Source: Cristatella mucedo (taxonomy: Eukaryota; Bryozoa; Phylactolaemata; Cristatellidae). From it: a stretch of 64,000 nt of DNA. A program made the translations under genes and the position numbers. This document shows, piece after piece, positions 1-12,199 of this stretch (its first letter is position 1; every line of letters starts with the position of its first letter). The notes under the pieces are model-generated. The model searched no databases. It had not been told where the DNA came from and saw only the letters and a program-made list of their open reading frames with translations. The stretch lies in the NCBI GenBank assembly GCA_009760855.2, contig WPIO01000006.1:12324501-12388500 (forward strand). The letters are read 5' to 3'.

Positions 1-739
1 CTCGCTTGCTCACTTGCATGCGCGCACGCACTAGCAGGGTCTTTGGGCGGCCTCGCCTGTCTGCCGGAGGGCGCCTAGCCGCCACCCCCGGCTGCATGCA
101 CTGAGCCCCGAGAAAATTGGATGAGGTGCCCGCCCACAGTCGGCTCGGAAACTGTGCCGCAGGTAAGGAAAAAAGGTTAATGGGAGAATTGGCAGGAGTG
201 CAACCGGATACAGAGTGGCTGCCCGTTGGCTTCATTGAAGAAGTCGCCTGCTATGAGCATCAAGCAGGATGCGATGCAGGCCGTATCCGGGTGCTGTGCA
301 GCAAACGTGCCAAGCCGTTGCAAAGGCAGCACTCTCAAGCAGTGATCGACTTGTGATGAGCTCTAGCCTGCTTGAAGGGCAGAATGCTTGCCAAAAATTG
401 ACCGTAGCGACAGACGTTGTGCTTCGTATCTCAGACCTGTTTTTTGAATCGCTTTGGACTAGTACTGACTGCGGATGGGTTCGCGTTCACGTGTTCACGG
501 CAGCCGTCTGCACCCGTTTTTTCTGCAATCGTCTGCTCGCAGCTATTCTCTGCGTCCAGCTGACTTGAGATCCTGCTGACTGGCATCATTTGCTCAGATG
601 GCTCGTTACCTTCTGAGTCTCGAAACGTGTTTAGCTAGTTTAGTTGCTTTGTAATTTCTAAACAGCCAACGTTCAATGGCCGTCAGACCACAAGCAGGAA
701 CCCAGATGAAAGCCTTGCAAGTCCACTCGGCACAGGGCA

Positions 740-741
<2 letters not shown>
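1..741. other. Unassigned sequence at the left edge
   Basis: I recognise no gene here. A short ATG-started segment at 121-162 runs into a good donor (CAG/GTAAGG), but its 14 codons match nothing I know, so it is not called as an exon. Confidence 0.4.

Positions 742-818
<77 letters not shown>
742..818. repeat. (GT)n microsatellite
   Basis: About 38 uninterrupted TG units. Cys-Val or His-Thr repeat ORFs read from it are artefacts. Confidence 0.97.
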
Positions 819-819
<1 letters not shown>

Positions 820-1394
820 CTGCATGCGTTCCTCGCTGGCCGCTTCGCTTGCAGAGGGTGCGATGGCTGCAACAGCTGCAGCCACAGTGCTGCTGAAGCT
901 GCTGCTTGCAGGCAAACAGGTGCTCGTCTCCGAGTGGTTGCCCTATGGGTGCTTTGATGATGTTTCATGGTTGTCGACCCGAGGAAAGGACAAGCGAGGT
1001 GAAGGGAGCAGCTGATCTATGAGGGGGAGTGGCAGTTGACCGTTGCTGCTGTGGGGGGGGGGCAGTAAGGGGTAGGTGAGTCTCTCGCTTGCACCCCGAC
1101 TGCTTACCCGACTGCTCCCCCGACTGCTCCTCCAGAGTGCTCTCACGCCACCCACTCGTAGGCTTCCAATCTCGACATGCTCTTCCCACGAAATTGAAAT
1201 CTTTTGTTGATTGGTGTTGATTCAGTTCGAGTGCAGCGACGACGAATGTCGGGCTTCTAGCATCCGTCATCGCTCGCATTGACGTTGCACCATTTAAGTC
1301 TCAGCTAAAGATGCACCTGGTTCCCGAGCTGCTTTCACTGCATCCCGGTGAACATGTCTTTGTGTCCCTGTGTGCTTTACGTGCTCACGCCTGG

Positions 1395-1550
1395 AGCTGG
1401 TTTGGTTCAGCGGTTAAGGTGCTCGCCGCCTCGACCAAGGTCGTGGCCGAGGTCGTGGGCTCGAGTCCCGAGGTATATGTGAAGCGCCTGAATAGAGATT
1501 AAGTTCTCTGTGGGTGCTATACAAATGAATTATATTATTGTATTTTATTT
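1395..1550 (+). mobile_element. SINE-A, tRNA-derived, LINE-A-type 3' tail
   Basis: The head has an A-box-like stretch (GGTTCAGCGGTTAAGG) and a B-box-like stretch (GGGCTCGAGTCCCG), as in a tRNA. The 3' part (AAGCGCCTGAATAGAGATT, then TTCTCT, then GCTATACAAATG and a TTA-rich tail) is nearly the same as the end of LINE family A in this window. This is the classic tRNA-SINE layout mobilised by a partner LINE. Other copies lie at 55315-55475, 60407-60556 and, degenerate, at 27672-27800. Confidence 0.85.
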
Positions 1551-1631
1551 TACCTGTGCATGATTCTGTGCGTGTTACTAACCAGGGGTCCCGCTAATCA
1601 GTGGCACAGGGTGTATTCCATCATGCTTCTC

Positions 1632-2515
1632 TGCTGCATGTGTTGATGATATCCGCACATAGATGGCAGCAAATTTTCTAAAACTAAACGATGATAAAAC
1701 TAACTTACTAGTTATGGGCAAACCCAGAGTGGTTCACAAATTGGAAAGGCTGACGCTCAAAATTGGCTCGGCGAGCATATCTCCGGTTGGATCGGCTCGA
1801 AATCCAGGTGTCATATTCCAAAGCGACCTCTCGTTAGATGACCATATCGGCTCCACAGTCAAATCTGCCTATTTTCAGCTTCATAACATTGCTAAAATTC
1901 GGGCTTGTTTAGATAAGGATACCACGTCCAATCCATGCATTCGTGACATCCCGTCTCGACTTCTGCAACTCACTGCTTACTGGCCTACCAGTAGGTGCGA
2001 TCAGGCGATTGCAGCTGGTGCAAAACTCCACAGGTAGGCTTGTCTGTCGTGAGCGTCGCAGTTACCACATTACACCACTTCTTGCCGACCTACCAGTCAA
2101 GCAACGGATTGACTTCAAGGATTTGTCGCTCACTTTTAGGTCACTTCATTCTTTGGCTCCAGCCTATCTCTCAGATCTATTCCCCCACCAGGCCAAGCAT
2201 TGTACCACCCACTTTTCAGAATCTCACTTTTCCCTATACCTCGTACAAACCTCAAATCTTTTGGAGACCCTGCCTTTAAGTTCGTATGCTCCGAAGCCTG
2301 AAACTCACTCACGACTTTCGTCACATCTGACATGTCCACATTTAAGAAGAAACTAAAAACCCATCTATTTATGATAGCATTTAGTGGGTCCCTGTGATTC
2401 GACCTTTATGTACTTATGCATGCTGGCACTGTGCATGCTGCCTCTAACTGTACTTACATGCTGACCCTGTGCATATCACATTTAATCATGTTATTCTTCT
2501 GGTTTATTGAGCATA
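1632..2515 (+). mobile_element. LINE-A (CR1/L2-like) relic, C-terminal RT and 3' UTR
   Basis: Translation gives the region after the RT active site (start MAANFLKLNDDKTNLL), then ...HNIAKIRACLDK, and in another frame SRLDFCNSLLTGLP and LAPAYLSDLF. This is the C-terminal part of a CR1/L2-type non-LTR reverse transcriptase, as in the cleaner copy at 9820-11195. Frameshifts and stops show it is dead. It is 5'-truncated and abuts an opposite-strand fragment of the same family. Confidence 0.88.
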
Positions 2516-2838
2516 GTTTATTGAGCATAGTAGATCTGATAGGTAGGCTGGAGCCAAAGAATGGTGGGATCTGAAAATGAGTGATAAAACCTTGAAGTCG
2601 ATGCGTCGCTTGACTGGGTGCCAGTGCAGGTCGGCGAGAAGTGGTGTGATATGGTAACTTCGACGCTCGGGACAGGCAAGCATAGCTGCAGAGTTTTGCA
2701 CCAGCTGTAAGCGCCTGAGTGCACAGGCCGGTAGGCCAGCAAGCAGTGAATTACAGAAGTCAAGAAGGGATTTCACAAACGTATGGACCAATTTAGACGT
2801 GGTATCCCTATCTAAACAAGTCCGAATTTTCGCAATGT
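2515..2838 (-). mobile_element. LINE-A relic, opposite orientation
   Basis: The minus strand reads LLDFCNSLLAGLPACALRRL and then LADLHWHPVKRRIDFKVLSL, the same C-terminal RT segment as the neighbouring plus-strand relic. The two fragments are tail to tail, giving an imperfect inverted pair. Confidence 0.85.
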
Positions 2839-2845
2839 GGTGTAG

Positions 2846-2895
2846 TTGAAAAGCAACCGCCTTATCTAGTGCGCCATCACGGCTCTAATCTATCC
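2846..2895 (-). repeat. SINE-B head fragment
   Basis: On the minus strand this matches the 5' head of SINE-B (GAGCCGTGATGGCGCACTAG...), as at 34702-34870. Only the head is present. Confidence 0.5.
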
Positions 2896-3104
2896 ACTCG
2901 CTTAGGGTGTCCTATGAGTAGCCATTCATATCGTCGTTTTAATTTCAAGAAATTTCCCGAAATTCAGGATCCAATCTCGGCAAGGCAATCATTTAGTTCA
3001 TCCATTGCTGCAGCAGATTCCGGCGGTTTGAATGACAAAACTGCTGAGTATTGTCAGCATAAAAGTGATATCCTATTCCACGGGCCTTAATTCGATCGTG
3101 CTTC

Positions 3105-3200
3105 CTCTGCAGCAAATGTAAAGGGCATAGAAAGAGATTGAGTTCTCTGGGCGTGCTATATCAAATGTATTATTATTATTATTACTATTATGATAGATAG
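3105..3200 (+). repeat. LINE-A 3' terminus with (ATT)n tail
   Basis: The last ~70 bases of LINE-A (CAGCAAATGTAAAG..., AGAAAGAGATTGAGTTCTCT) are followed by an (ATT)n run. No RT sequence is attached, so the copy is extremely 5'-truncated. Confidence 0.8.
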
Positions 3201-3430
3201 GTAGGTAGGTAGTTGGATAGGTAGATAGAGGGAAGCTAGGTGGGTAGAGAAGGAGAGGGAAGAGAGAGAGAGAGAGAGCGCGAGGAGAGAAAGAGGGAGA
3301 GAAAGAGAGAGGGGAAAGATGGGGGAGAAACAGAGAGGGAGGAAAGAGGGAAAGAAAGAGAGGGAGAGAGAGAGAGAGAGCGAGAGAGAGAGAGGAAGGA
3401 GAGAGGGAGAGAGAGAGAGAGAGCTCGTAC
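3200..3430. repeat. GATA/GGTA and GA-rich low-complexity tract
   Basis: Degenerate TAGG/TAGA repeats lead into a long imperfect (GA)n purine tract. Arg-Glu or Ser-Leu ORFs across it are artefacts. Confidence 0.9.
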
Positions 3431-3759
3431 ATGGGTTGTGTGGGATGGGTTTGTACCCATGCACCAACTCTTGACTGAGTAGCTCTTGACTGATAGCGGT
3501 GAAGCACAGCACCGGTCTTTGTCCAAGCATGGGTTTAGTGGCACACGTTGCACACCTTTCGGCATCGATGTAGCTTGTCACGCCTTGAAAGCAAACCCTT
3601 CGCAGCCTATGGGTTCTCGGGCTGGTAGACTGCCGCACAGCACCGGCTTGCCTTTCAAAGCTAGTGCCGAGACGTGCACGCGCCTCAGCACAAGTCGGCA
3701 TGGTTTTGTGGGATTTCTGCAGAAGTTCATAATTTAAAAAGCACATTGCATCACCAGCT

Positions 3760-5400
3760 AGGTCCTCTGCTTATGCCCACTAAAAGTGCAGGGCAGGTTC
3801 TTAATTCGCAGTAAAAGAAAATGCTATTTTTGCGCTTACTCTAGTGTGTGATTTTGATTCTGTCTGGCATGGGTTCTCTCTTGGTCTCTTGTTCGTGCAG
3901 CGATGGCTGTTCACAGCTTGATTGATGCTAAGAAATTGTGAGTGAGGCTGTATTTTTAGTACTTGTGTACTTTAGTGCTTGTCGATGCTTTGATACCTGC
4001 ACTTACTATAAATAATATCTTGATCTGTTCGGCCCCTGTGCAAATCTATTGTTTGCCAGTCATTCATCCTAGACCGAGTCTCTGCAGGTCTAGGACACAC
4101 TCTGTAAAGCTTGTCTGTAGCTATGAAGCATATCAGGGCAAACTGTTGGTTGCTGTATTTGGCAGACAGTATTTTTTAAGACAAAGGACTGCTTTTTAGT
4201 GGTGTTCCAAATCTGGTAAAGGGCGTTGACCTTGCAACTCGTACACCAAGTCAGGCGCTCAAGGATTCATGCCGAGAAAATACTGAGCAAATTGGTCCGA
4301 CACTCAAACGTTTATAGCAAGAATTTTGAAATGTGAGTCCATGTCTGCTTGTGCATGAATGGAAAAGTTTGCTTCCGATATCGATTCGATAAGTTTTGCT
4401 TGACATTTCATCAAATGACCTGGAGCTTGATTTTCTGCAATCGTGGAAATTTTTAGCAAAACTTATCCAACCGAAATCCCAATTAATCTAGCACCTTGAT
4501 GTTCAAGCAATATCAAAGGCACATTTGAAATTTTGCACTAATCGGTGGAGCATCGGCCGAGTTATGCAATTACAAGGCAGAAAGCTGCAGCGTAAAACAA
4601 GCTATGTAAAAGTCACAAGCATACACCTCAAAAAGCTACAACCATGTACCTCCGATATTCCAAGGTTCAGCAAGTTGGGACTCAAGTCGCATATGATGAA
4701 GAGAATGGTACATTTTTTATTTGAAGATATGTCACTTTCCGGTTTGCATCCTGGTTGGACGTGGTTTGCATAATCATTTTTTTGTGCATTTGGAAGTCTC
4801 CTGAACTTGCGATCCCATTTCCAGCATGTTGAACGTCTGTTGAACGGTAGCCTAAACAAATATATGTCGGTTGGATTAATTTTCTCAGTATTTTCTTAAC
4901 ATTAATCCTTAAAAGGACGTTGGACGGCCTGCCGCTGGGGCATTCTTCCCGGCGTCCTCTCATAATAAGCAGTAATGGCTGCGCTAGTGACTGCTGCTGG
5001 TGTCTGCTTCTGTTTGTGTCCACTACTTGTTTTCTGTTGCTCGGCGGTATCGCTACCTAGCTCCTCTTGGCACCCAGCACGTGCATGCCGCCGAGTTTGG
5101 TGCTGCAGCTGCTGCTGCCGCCATAGAAAGACACGTGCCTTCGTCTTGCGAGTGAGAGAACAGAGCTCCCATGTTGATTCTCGCCGAGTGTGCATTTGCT
5201 CGTGTTCTAGAAAATGCCTGGCAGTGCCGTCAGCCAGAGTTGTATAGCAACTTCAGCTTGTAACTTGTACTTCAGCAACTTGTACTTCAGTGGGATATGC
5301 TAGCTCTAAAAGGAAGGAGGGCCGTTATGCATACTACGCGAGCCGGGAGGGGGGAGGGAGGACTACAGTAGCTGAATGCAGGAAAGCTGGGGCAGGCATC
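3760..5400. other. Unassigned sequence
   Basis: I see no convincing exon, RNA gene or recognisable repeat. Short open frames here show no known domain. Confidence 0.4.
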
Positions 5401-5426
5401 ATGCAAACTCGCCTGCTCATCGTGTG

Positions 5427-5528
<102 letters not shown>

Positions 5529-5999
5529 ATGCTACCTTGCTTGTCAGCGGCAGCAGGTGCGGCTGGCAGGCTTTCAGGGACTTGAAGCAACGAACCCAGC
5601 AAGTTCTGGCAAAGGCTTCTGAGTGTCGAGGCAAAAAAACGATTATCTATGCACTTCTCGTCGAGGCATTTTTTGAGCAGTTAGCAGAGTGATTACTCAT
5701 CTGCTGGTGGTTAGGCTTAGGGCAAGGTTGTGCGTCAAAGCCGCACCGGTCTGACAGGTGGACTTATGAGCGCCCTTTGCGCTGGTGCCCACTCTCTCCC
5801 CCACGTACTTGTACTTGTACACTGGCAGCTTGCGCTCAAGAGCTGGCCGGCCAACTGCAGCCAGCCCACTTCACCTCTTCACCTGCGTAGCCTTTCTGCT
5901 CGACTGTGCGCATCCAGTGATCGTCGTAGATGCACTCGACTCAATGCATTCATCGAGAACCTTCGACAGGTGGCTGCAGCCATGGCTTATGTGTGTAAT

Positions 6000-6310
6000 G
6001 TAATGTAATGTAATGTATCTCCTTCTGTAATTCCACAAAGTCATAAAGACTATGTGGGTGTTATGCAGGAGAGTTTTGTATAGTGCACTCCCAGCCTAAG
6101 CAGCTTTCGGTACGCATTTGGTAGCCAACAGACTTCGTCTCACGAAACAAAGAGAAAGTGGGAAGCATAGCAGAGTCAGGAGAGCGCAGTTGAAGTAGTG
6201 AGTAGCATGGAAGTAGCAGCTCAGGACTGCTGGAAAGGATGAGCCATAGTCGGCAGCAGAAGAGTAGCTGTCGTTGCGAACCGAGTTCCACAGTCTAGGA
6301 CCTGCAGAGC
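6000..6310 (-). mobile_element. LINE family B 3' end
   Basis: On the minus strand this matches the 3' end of the family-B LINE at 28650-29855: a tail of TGTAATG-like repeats, TTTGTGGAATTACAG, CATAACACCCACATAGTC, and upstream GAGACGAAGTCTGTTGGCTA and TGCTATGCTTCCCAC. It is 5'-truncated. Confidence 0.82.
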
Positions 6311-6364
6311 TAAAGCTTCTGTTGCATGTGTGGGTGGGTGGGTGTGTGTGGGTGTGGGTGTGTA

Positions 6365-6460
6365 GAATTGTACAGCAAGTGTAAAGCGCCTAGACAGAGA
6401 TTGAGTTCTCTAAGGGCACTTTATCAAGTATATTAGTAATATTATTATTATTATTACACG
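6365..6460 (+). repeat. LINE-A 3' terminus with (ATT)n tail
   Basis: Contains AAGCGCCTAGACAGAGATTG, GTTCTCTAAGGGCACTTTAT and an (ATT)n tail. A 3'-end-only LINE-A or SINE-A remnant. Confidence 0.8.
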
Positions 6461-6469
6461 TCATCTCTC

Positions 6470-7870
6470 ACAGGGTGTACGATGACAAGCACCGATGCCT
6501 AGTTTTCGGTTTGCTTGGCAGTGGAGCAGCATTGCACCGACACCGGTCGGTGGAGCCGCCCAGCATGCAGCATTCGTGCCTGCCACTCATAGCTGACCCA
6601 CCGATGCTTGGAGGGTGCAGGAGAGGGAGGTACGCTGCCAGAATTTCCAACGGACGACGTAGCCTGTTTGCTCTCGAGGTGTTCCACGGCAGAAAGAAGT
6701 GCGCTGCTGCCGGCACTTGCAAGTAGTCGGGCCGCGAATCCGACGAGCTTTTTTTATGGTCCAATGCGGGAGAGCTGTCTCCAAGGAGAGAGCTGTCTCC
6801 AATGCCTCCCGTGTGCGCTGACACCTCTGAGCGAGCCTATTGGCCACGCATGCGCTGGGTAGCCTAAGCAGCTTGCATTGCTGGAAACGAAATTCGTCAT
6901 TGATTCTGTAAAGTAAAAGCCACCAGCAATGCAGTGTCCACCGGCTACCGAAAGAGAGGGGCCTGTCATTGGGCTGCAGCCGTTTTGCGGCAGAGAAATG
7001 CAGATAGACTACCGGTGTTGTTTTTAATGCCAGGCGTTGGACTAGATTTGCAGCCCTCGTGACCGATAATTTACCACTGCCTTAAACCCCTGACTGTCGG
7101 CGATGCAGTGCCATGCAAACTTGAGCCGTTGCTCATCTCAGAGGCGTGTCCTCATCGTTACCTGCCACGGCTCCATCGTCAATGGGCTGAGTCTTGGAGG
7201 GACTCAAAAGAAAAAAATTAAAGCTGGCTTGTTCAGTGCGATGAACAAACCCGATTCTGATTGCTGGTTCTTGTGGCTGGTCATATAGGTCAACTTGTTG
7301 TTACGTCGCACCACTTTAGCTTGCACTGGCACCTTCCCCCTCCCGGCACGAGGCGATTCTTAAAGATGCTCAAGCTGCCTTAAAAAGCTGTTGTGGCCGA
7401 GCTCGATCGGCAGGATGGCTGACTGCTGACTGCTGTTCCTCCTCAGCTGGCAGCTGGAGCTCCACTGGGGGGGGGGGGCTGCTGCAGCGGCTGCATCTGG
7501 GCTTGTCATTAGCCGAATACCCGTTAGGTCGACCTTTTTTTTTTTATGCAAATGGTGCCTGACTGGCAGCGGCTGCTGTTATTCTTCATCCAGACTGGCT
7601 GGCAGCAGCTCAGGCAGGCAGTGAGTGAGGAAGCTTGTGATGGATGCTTTTACCCGTAAACTCAACTTCCGGAATCGTCTATTCTTCACGAGATATTGCA
7701 CCGGGAAAGTTGCTCCTACAGCTAGTGTGTGCAGAAGGCTTGGGGCAAGTGGGGTAAATTCTCTTACTATCACAACCACTTCCTTGCACAACTCCGGGAA
7801 GTCTCAATCAGATGTATGCCCCAGTTCCGCTTTATTTTCTTGCTATAGACGCGGCCTCTGTGTGCCACAA
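6470..7870. other. Unassigned sequence
   Basis: I see no recognisable gene or transposon. Short open frames on both strands lack domain signatures and plausible splice context. Confidence 0.4.
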
Positions 7871-7872
7871 GG

Positions 7873-7990
7873 ATAATAATAATAATAATAATAATTCACT
7901 TGATAAAGCGCCCTCAGAGAACTCAATCTCTCTCTAGGCGCTTTACATTTGCTGTAAAGTGAAATGCAATTGAATGGTAAGTAAAATCAT
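7873..7990 (-). repeat. LINE-A 3' terminus
   Basis: (AAT)n, then CACTTGATAAAGCGCCCTCA, AGAGAACTCAATCTCT and AGGCGCTTTACATTTGCTG: the reverse complement of the LINE-A 3' end. The downstream bases (AGTAAAATCATGCTTGAAAA) match the 3' UTR of the copy at 9820-11195. Confidence 0.85.
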
Positions 7991-7999
7991 GCTTGAAAA

Positions 8000-9815
8000 A
8001 CAATGTTGCCGCCTGGCATTTCCAGGTTACACCGTCTGCCGTGCAGCTGAAGACTAAATTTAAAAAAAGTTCTGGACTTCTAGGAGCTAGCTAACCATGT
8101 ATGCCAGCGTTCATAGCATATAGTATGCCTCAGCTGGTGGTACGTTGGCGTATCAGCATCCCAGATATGTGGTTACAGTTGAGGTTGGCCGGGTATTGTG
8201 TGCACTTATATACTCCTACTAATGCAGGTGAGCTTAGTGATCAGTACTTTGCATGCAAATACAGTTTGTCAATGTGATGTCAATGAATCGTCTCGTGAAA
8301 AACGTCAACAGAGCAGGGCCCGCATGAGGATCATTGCACTTGGTGCGATCAGTTGTTCGTAATAAAGAAATAGTGGATTCACATGCTAGTCACAGAGCTG
8401 CTCTCGATCTGGTGGATTTTCAGACCACGGGTCCACATAAGGCAACCAGTCCCATGATATTTCCACAAACGGTTAGGATTTACTTCAGTTTTACAATTAA
8501 TGCTAAAGCCTGAGGATTGCTCCTGGGTGCAGGTGCGCTCCAATGCATGTATTTGGATCTATTTACAAATCTGTAGTGTGATCCATATTCTACGAAAATT
8601 GCAGATGGGTTTATATAGATCACGGCAAACTTTGGCATCTGATGCAAGCATGCTTCAACTTGATTTACTTTTGAGAAAGCTGTAAGATAAGGCGATCCTC
8701 CTGTAGCTTCGTAGTATTCGTTCTTTATTTTGTGCTAGGACTTGGATAAATTGGGCAGGGTGCTGAGTATTACATTCGCATATCCCCTTTGTGCTTGATC
8801 AGTATCTTGTTACTAATTGAACAGCATTTAGGAAATTGTATACACTGTGTATCGAGCAAGTCCCGTGATGCTTTTCACTGCTAGCTCCATCCAGAGCGAG
8901 CTTTAATGTGCACGCTCTCTAGTGTTAAAGTATGGACGCATCGGCCATTGATCTGCCTTCAGAGGTAGGATTGCAACATCGTACGTATTCATTCAGCTCA
9001 AGTTATGCAACTGTCGGTCACTACAAAAGAGAATTGAATAAATAGCAGAGAGCATTGCTCCTTGGCTTTTCAGTTAGACAAGCAGCTACTTTAGTTGCCA
9101 CCAGCAGTATTGGGAGCACTTCAGCTACTGGTAGGCTCCACTGTGCAGTAAGAGTGTTTGCCCTGCTAATCAATGGCACTCTTTCTATTTCCTGCCTTGA
9201 TGTCGTCAGCAGGACAGAGAACGATGTGCTAAGCTCTTTACCTTCGATGTGTCGTTAACACAGATAGCTACTCGTTGATCGACTATCAACTGTAAGCCTT
9301 GGAGCTTGCTTACCTGCTGTTTGATAGGGTAGGATAGGAAGAATCTGGTACTGTGGTAGCCGTCCTGGATTCTGGCTTTTTGTGTCGTAGACTCATTTGT
9401 GCCGATCAAAGTACTTATGAACTCGTAAAGGGCAACCTGAATGGCTTAGCATTATCGCTGGCAACAGAAGTGCGTGCTTACCAGGGCACCACTCCGTAGC
9501 ATGCTTCATAGGAGGATTGCTCCATTATAACCGTTGCCACACTGGATTTGAGCAAGAACTTTGTCTTGCTAGCTGCTAGGTTCCAGAATGTTAAGTTGTT
9601 TCGTAGCTGTTTTACGTGGAGGCTGCTGGATGTATTGTATTGTCCCGGGATCCACTTCGCATAGTAGTTCGCCCTGCTGCGACGGTTAAATTCAGTCCTA
9701 TCACGTGACTCTTGTTCGTGAGAGCCCATCTAACTTGCACTTGCATTCCTGACTTGGCATGCACCCAATCCCTGAAGTATGTGGATGTACTTATCATCTC
9801 ATCTGCCTGTAAAAC
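8000..9815. other. Unassigned sequence
   Basis: I recognise no gene. The minus-strand open segment near 9478-9729 is mildly protein-like but matches no family I can name. This could be old, unrecognised transposon sequence. Confidence 0.4.
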
Positions 9816-9819
9816 CTAC

Positions 9820-11195
9820 TAATAATAATAATAATAATAATAATATTGCACTTGATAAAGCGCCCTCAGAGAACTTAATCTCTTTCTAGGCGCTTTACAT
9901 TTGCTGCAAAGTGATACGCAATAGAATAGTAAGTAAAATCATGCTTGAAAAACAAACAAAATGAATAACATGGTTAGGGGTTACATGCACTGGGTCAGCA
10001 TGCAAATGTGGTTAGTGGCAGCATGAACAGTGTCAGCACGCATAAGCACATCGAGGACGAATCACAAGGACCCACTAAATGCTGTCCTAAATAGGTATGT
10101 TTTTAAGTTTTTTTTAAATGTGGTCAGGTCAGGGGATGTTCTGATGCAGGTCGGGAGGGAGTTCCAGGCTGTGGGAGCATACGAGCTAAATGCACGGTCT
10201 CCAAAGGATTTAAGGTTTGTACGAGGTATTTCTAGACTGTTGGATTCCGAAAAGCGAGTGGTACGATGCTTTGCCTGATGGGGTAGTATCTCTGAAAGAT
10301 AGGCTGGAGCCATAGAATGAAGAGACCTAAAAGTGAGCGACAAAACCTTGAAGTCAATCCGTTGCTTGACTGGTAACCAGTGCAGGTCGGCGAGAAGTGG
10401 AGTAATGTGGCAACTGCGACGCTCACGACAGACAAGCCTAGCTGCAGAGTTTTGCACCAGCTGCAATCGCCTGATCGCACATGCTGGTAGGCCAGTAAGC
10501 AGTGAGTTGCAGAAGTCGAGACGGGATGTCACGAATGCATGGACCAACTTGGACGTGGTATCCTTATCTAAACAAGCCCTAATTTTAGCAATGTTATGAA
10601 GCTGAAAATAGGCTGATTTGACTGTGGAGCTGATGTGGTCGTCTAACGAGAGGTCGCTTTGGAATATGACACCTAGATTTCGAGCTGATGCAACTGGAGA
10701 TATGCTGGCAGAGCCAATTTTGAAAGTCAGCCTTTCCAATTTCTGAATAACACTAGGTTTGCCCATAACTAGTAAGTTAGTTTTATCATCGTTTAGTTTT
10801 AGAAAATTTGCTGCCATCCATGATCGGATGTCATCAATGCATGCAGCAAGTGAGTTGAGAGAATTTGAGGTGCTCGAAGGCTGGGAGGGATCAAAGCAAA
10901 GGTACAACTGAGTGTCATCCGCATAGAAGTGAAAGCCTAGATTGTGCTTGGCAATCACATCAGCGAGAGGGAGAGTATAAACGGTGAAAAGGACCGGACC
11001 TAGCACAGAGCCCTGAGGTACTCCATATTTTAGAGGTACTTCAGATGATCTTTGTCCATTCACGTCAACACTCTGGAGTCTCCCACTGAGATAGGACCTG
11101 AACCACTGCAGAGCAGTGCCAGTGATGCCCAGGCGAGATGAGAGGCGCTCTAGAAGTACTTTGTGATCGATGGTATCAAAACTATAATTCTTACT
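9820..11195 (-). mobile_element. LINE-A, best-preserved copy (5'-truncated CR1/L2-like)
   Basis: The minus strand has an uninterrupted frame of about 375 codons ending near 10065. In order it shows [47 protein letters not shown], the RT catalytic box [58 protein letters not shown] and AWNSLPTCIRTSPD. This is the second half of the reverse transcriptase plus the C-terminal domain of a CR1/L2-type non-LTR retrotransposon. The endonuclease and N-terminal RT are missing. A ~240-base 3' UTR ends in the stem-loop AAAGCGCC...GGCGCTTT and (ATT)n. The intact frame implies a relatively recent insertion. It serves as the reference for the other LINE-A relics. Confidence 0.93.
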
Positions 11196-11229
11196 TACTA
11201 TAATTCTTTCATGCTCAATGTGCAGATGT

Positions 11230-11280
11230 GTGTACGAGGTGACACACACACACGGGCGCGCGCACACACACACACACACG
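11230..11280. repeat. (CA)n / (CG) microsatellite
   Basis: Short CACACA runs interrupted by GCGCGC, immediately beside the 5' edge of the LINE-A copy. Confidence 0.8.
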
Positions 11281-11534
11281 AGCATCACCTTCATCGTGGC
11301 CGATGATAGAGGCGATGATTCGGCACATCCTCTGCGTCAACTTGCTGATGAGGCCTCCTGTATGCGCGCACACGCTGAAAGAGCACCAGCATACTCAGCT
11401 TAAAACGCGTCTCTTTATTACAGCATTTGGTGGGTCTTTGTGATTGGTCCTTCGTATGCATGTACCTACTTACTTGCTTGTGCCTGCTGCTTTTTGTGCC
11501 TACTGCTTGCGGATGTTATCACCAAACATTTGGT

Positions 11535-11640
11535 AATGCTTTATATGCAGCATCTGTTAAGTGCCTAGAGAGAGATTCAGTTCTCCCAGGATACTATCAA
11601 AATGTATTATTATTATTATTATTATTGTTATTATATTACT
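11535..11640 (+). repeat. LINE-A 3' terminus with (ATT)n tail
   Basis: Contains AAGTGCCTAGAGAGAGATTC, AGTTCTCC and (ATT)n. About 150 bases to the left (from ~11400) resemble the LINE-A 3' UTR (GTCTCTTTATTACAGCATTT, GGTGGGTCTTTGTGATT). Confidence 0.8.
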
Positions 11641-12094
11641 TCAAACGGAGCTCGGCAATAGATTATAGCAGATATTAGAGCTGCCGAGGGTCGAGTTCCT
11701 TGATTTGTTGATCACCACCTATCACCTGTATTGCATATAGGCTGCGACGGCTCTGAAAACCTGGATGCCTCTTGTGTCCGTGCGTGTGCATAGTATAAAC
11801 TGTATTGACAGTACATTCAGGCACCTTCAAATCAAGATACAATCCAACGTAGTGTACTTTTCGATTACCATGCTAAAAAATGCCTCCAAAATCTAGGATG
11901 TGTTTATGGAAGCAGTATGGTTGGCAAATGGTGCATATCGTTGCTATTTTCGGTTTGCCCAAAAGGTGCAAGCCCCATATTAAAGGAACTCATTTTGTGG
12001 TTCCTTCCCTCTTCACTTAATCACGATCTGTGAATGATTATCATAATACAATGAAATAAGCCGATTTACTGGCATGGTTCCTCCTTTTGGTTGC

Positions 12095-12190
12095 ATTAAT
12101 AATAATAATAATAATAATGTACTTGATAAAGCGCCCTCAGAGAACTTAATCTCTTTCTAGGCGCTTTACATTTGCTGCAAAGGGATGGCA
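12095..12190 (-). repeat. LINE-A 3' terminus
   Basis: (AAT)n, then TACTTGATAAAGCGCCCTCA and AGGCGCTTTACATTTGCTGC: a reverse-oriented LINE-A 3' end. Confidence 0.85.
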
Positions 12191-12199
12191 AAGGCATTA

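Noticed and set aside
121-162. Possible first exon (ATG plus 14 codons plus CAG/GTAAGG)
   Set aside because: It has a good donor but no recognisable peptide and no partner exon. It cannot be tied to CCNQ.
1395-1470. tRNA gene at the SINE-A head
   Set aside because: The head is tRNA-like but the stems are degraded and it continues into the repeat body. The same unit recurs elsewhere as a SINE.
3073-3746. Long minus-strand Ser/Leu-rich open frames and the plus Arg/Glu frame
   Set aside because: They are translations of the GA-rich tract. No domain and no splice context.
9478-9797. Protein-like minus segment
   Set aside because: Some coding-like composition but no recognised motif, so not called.
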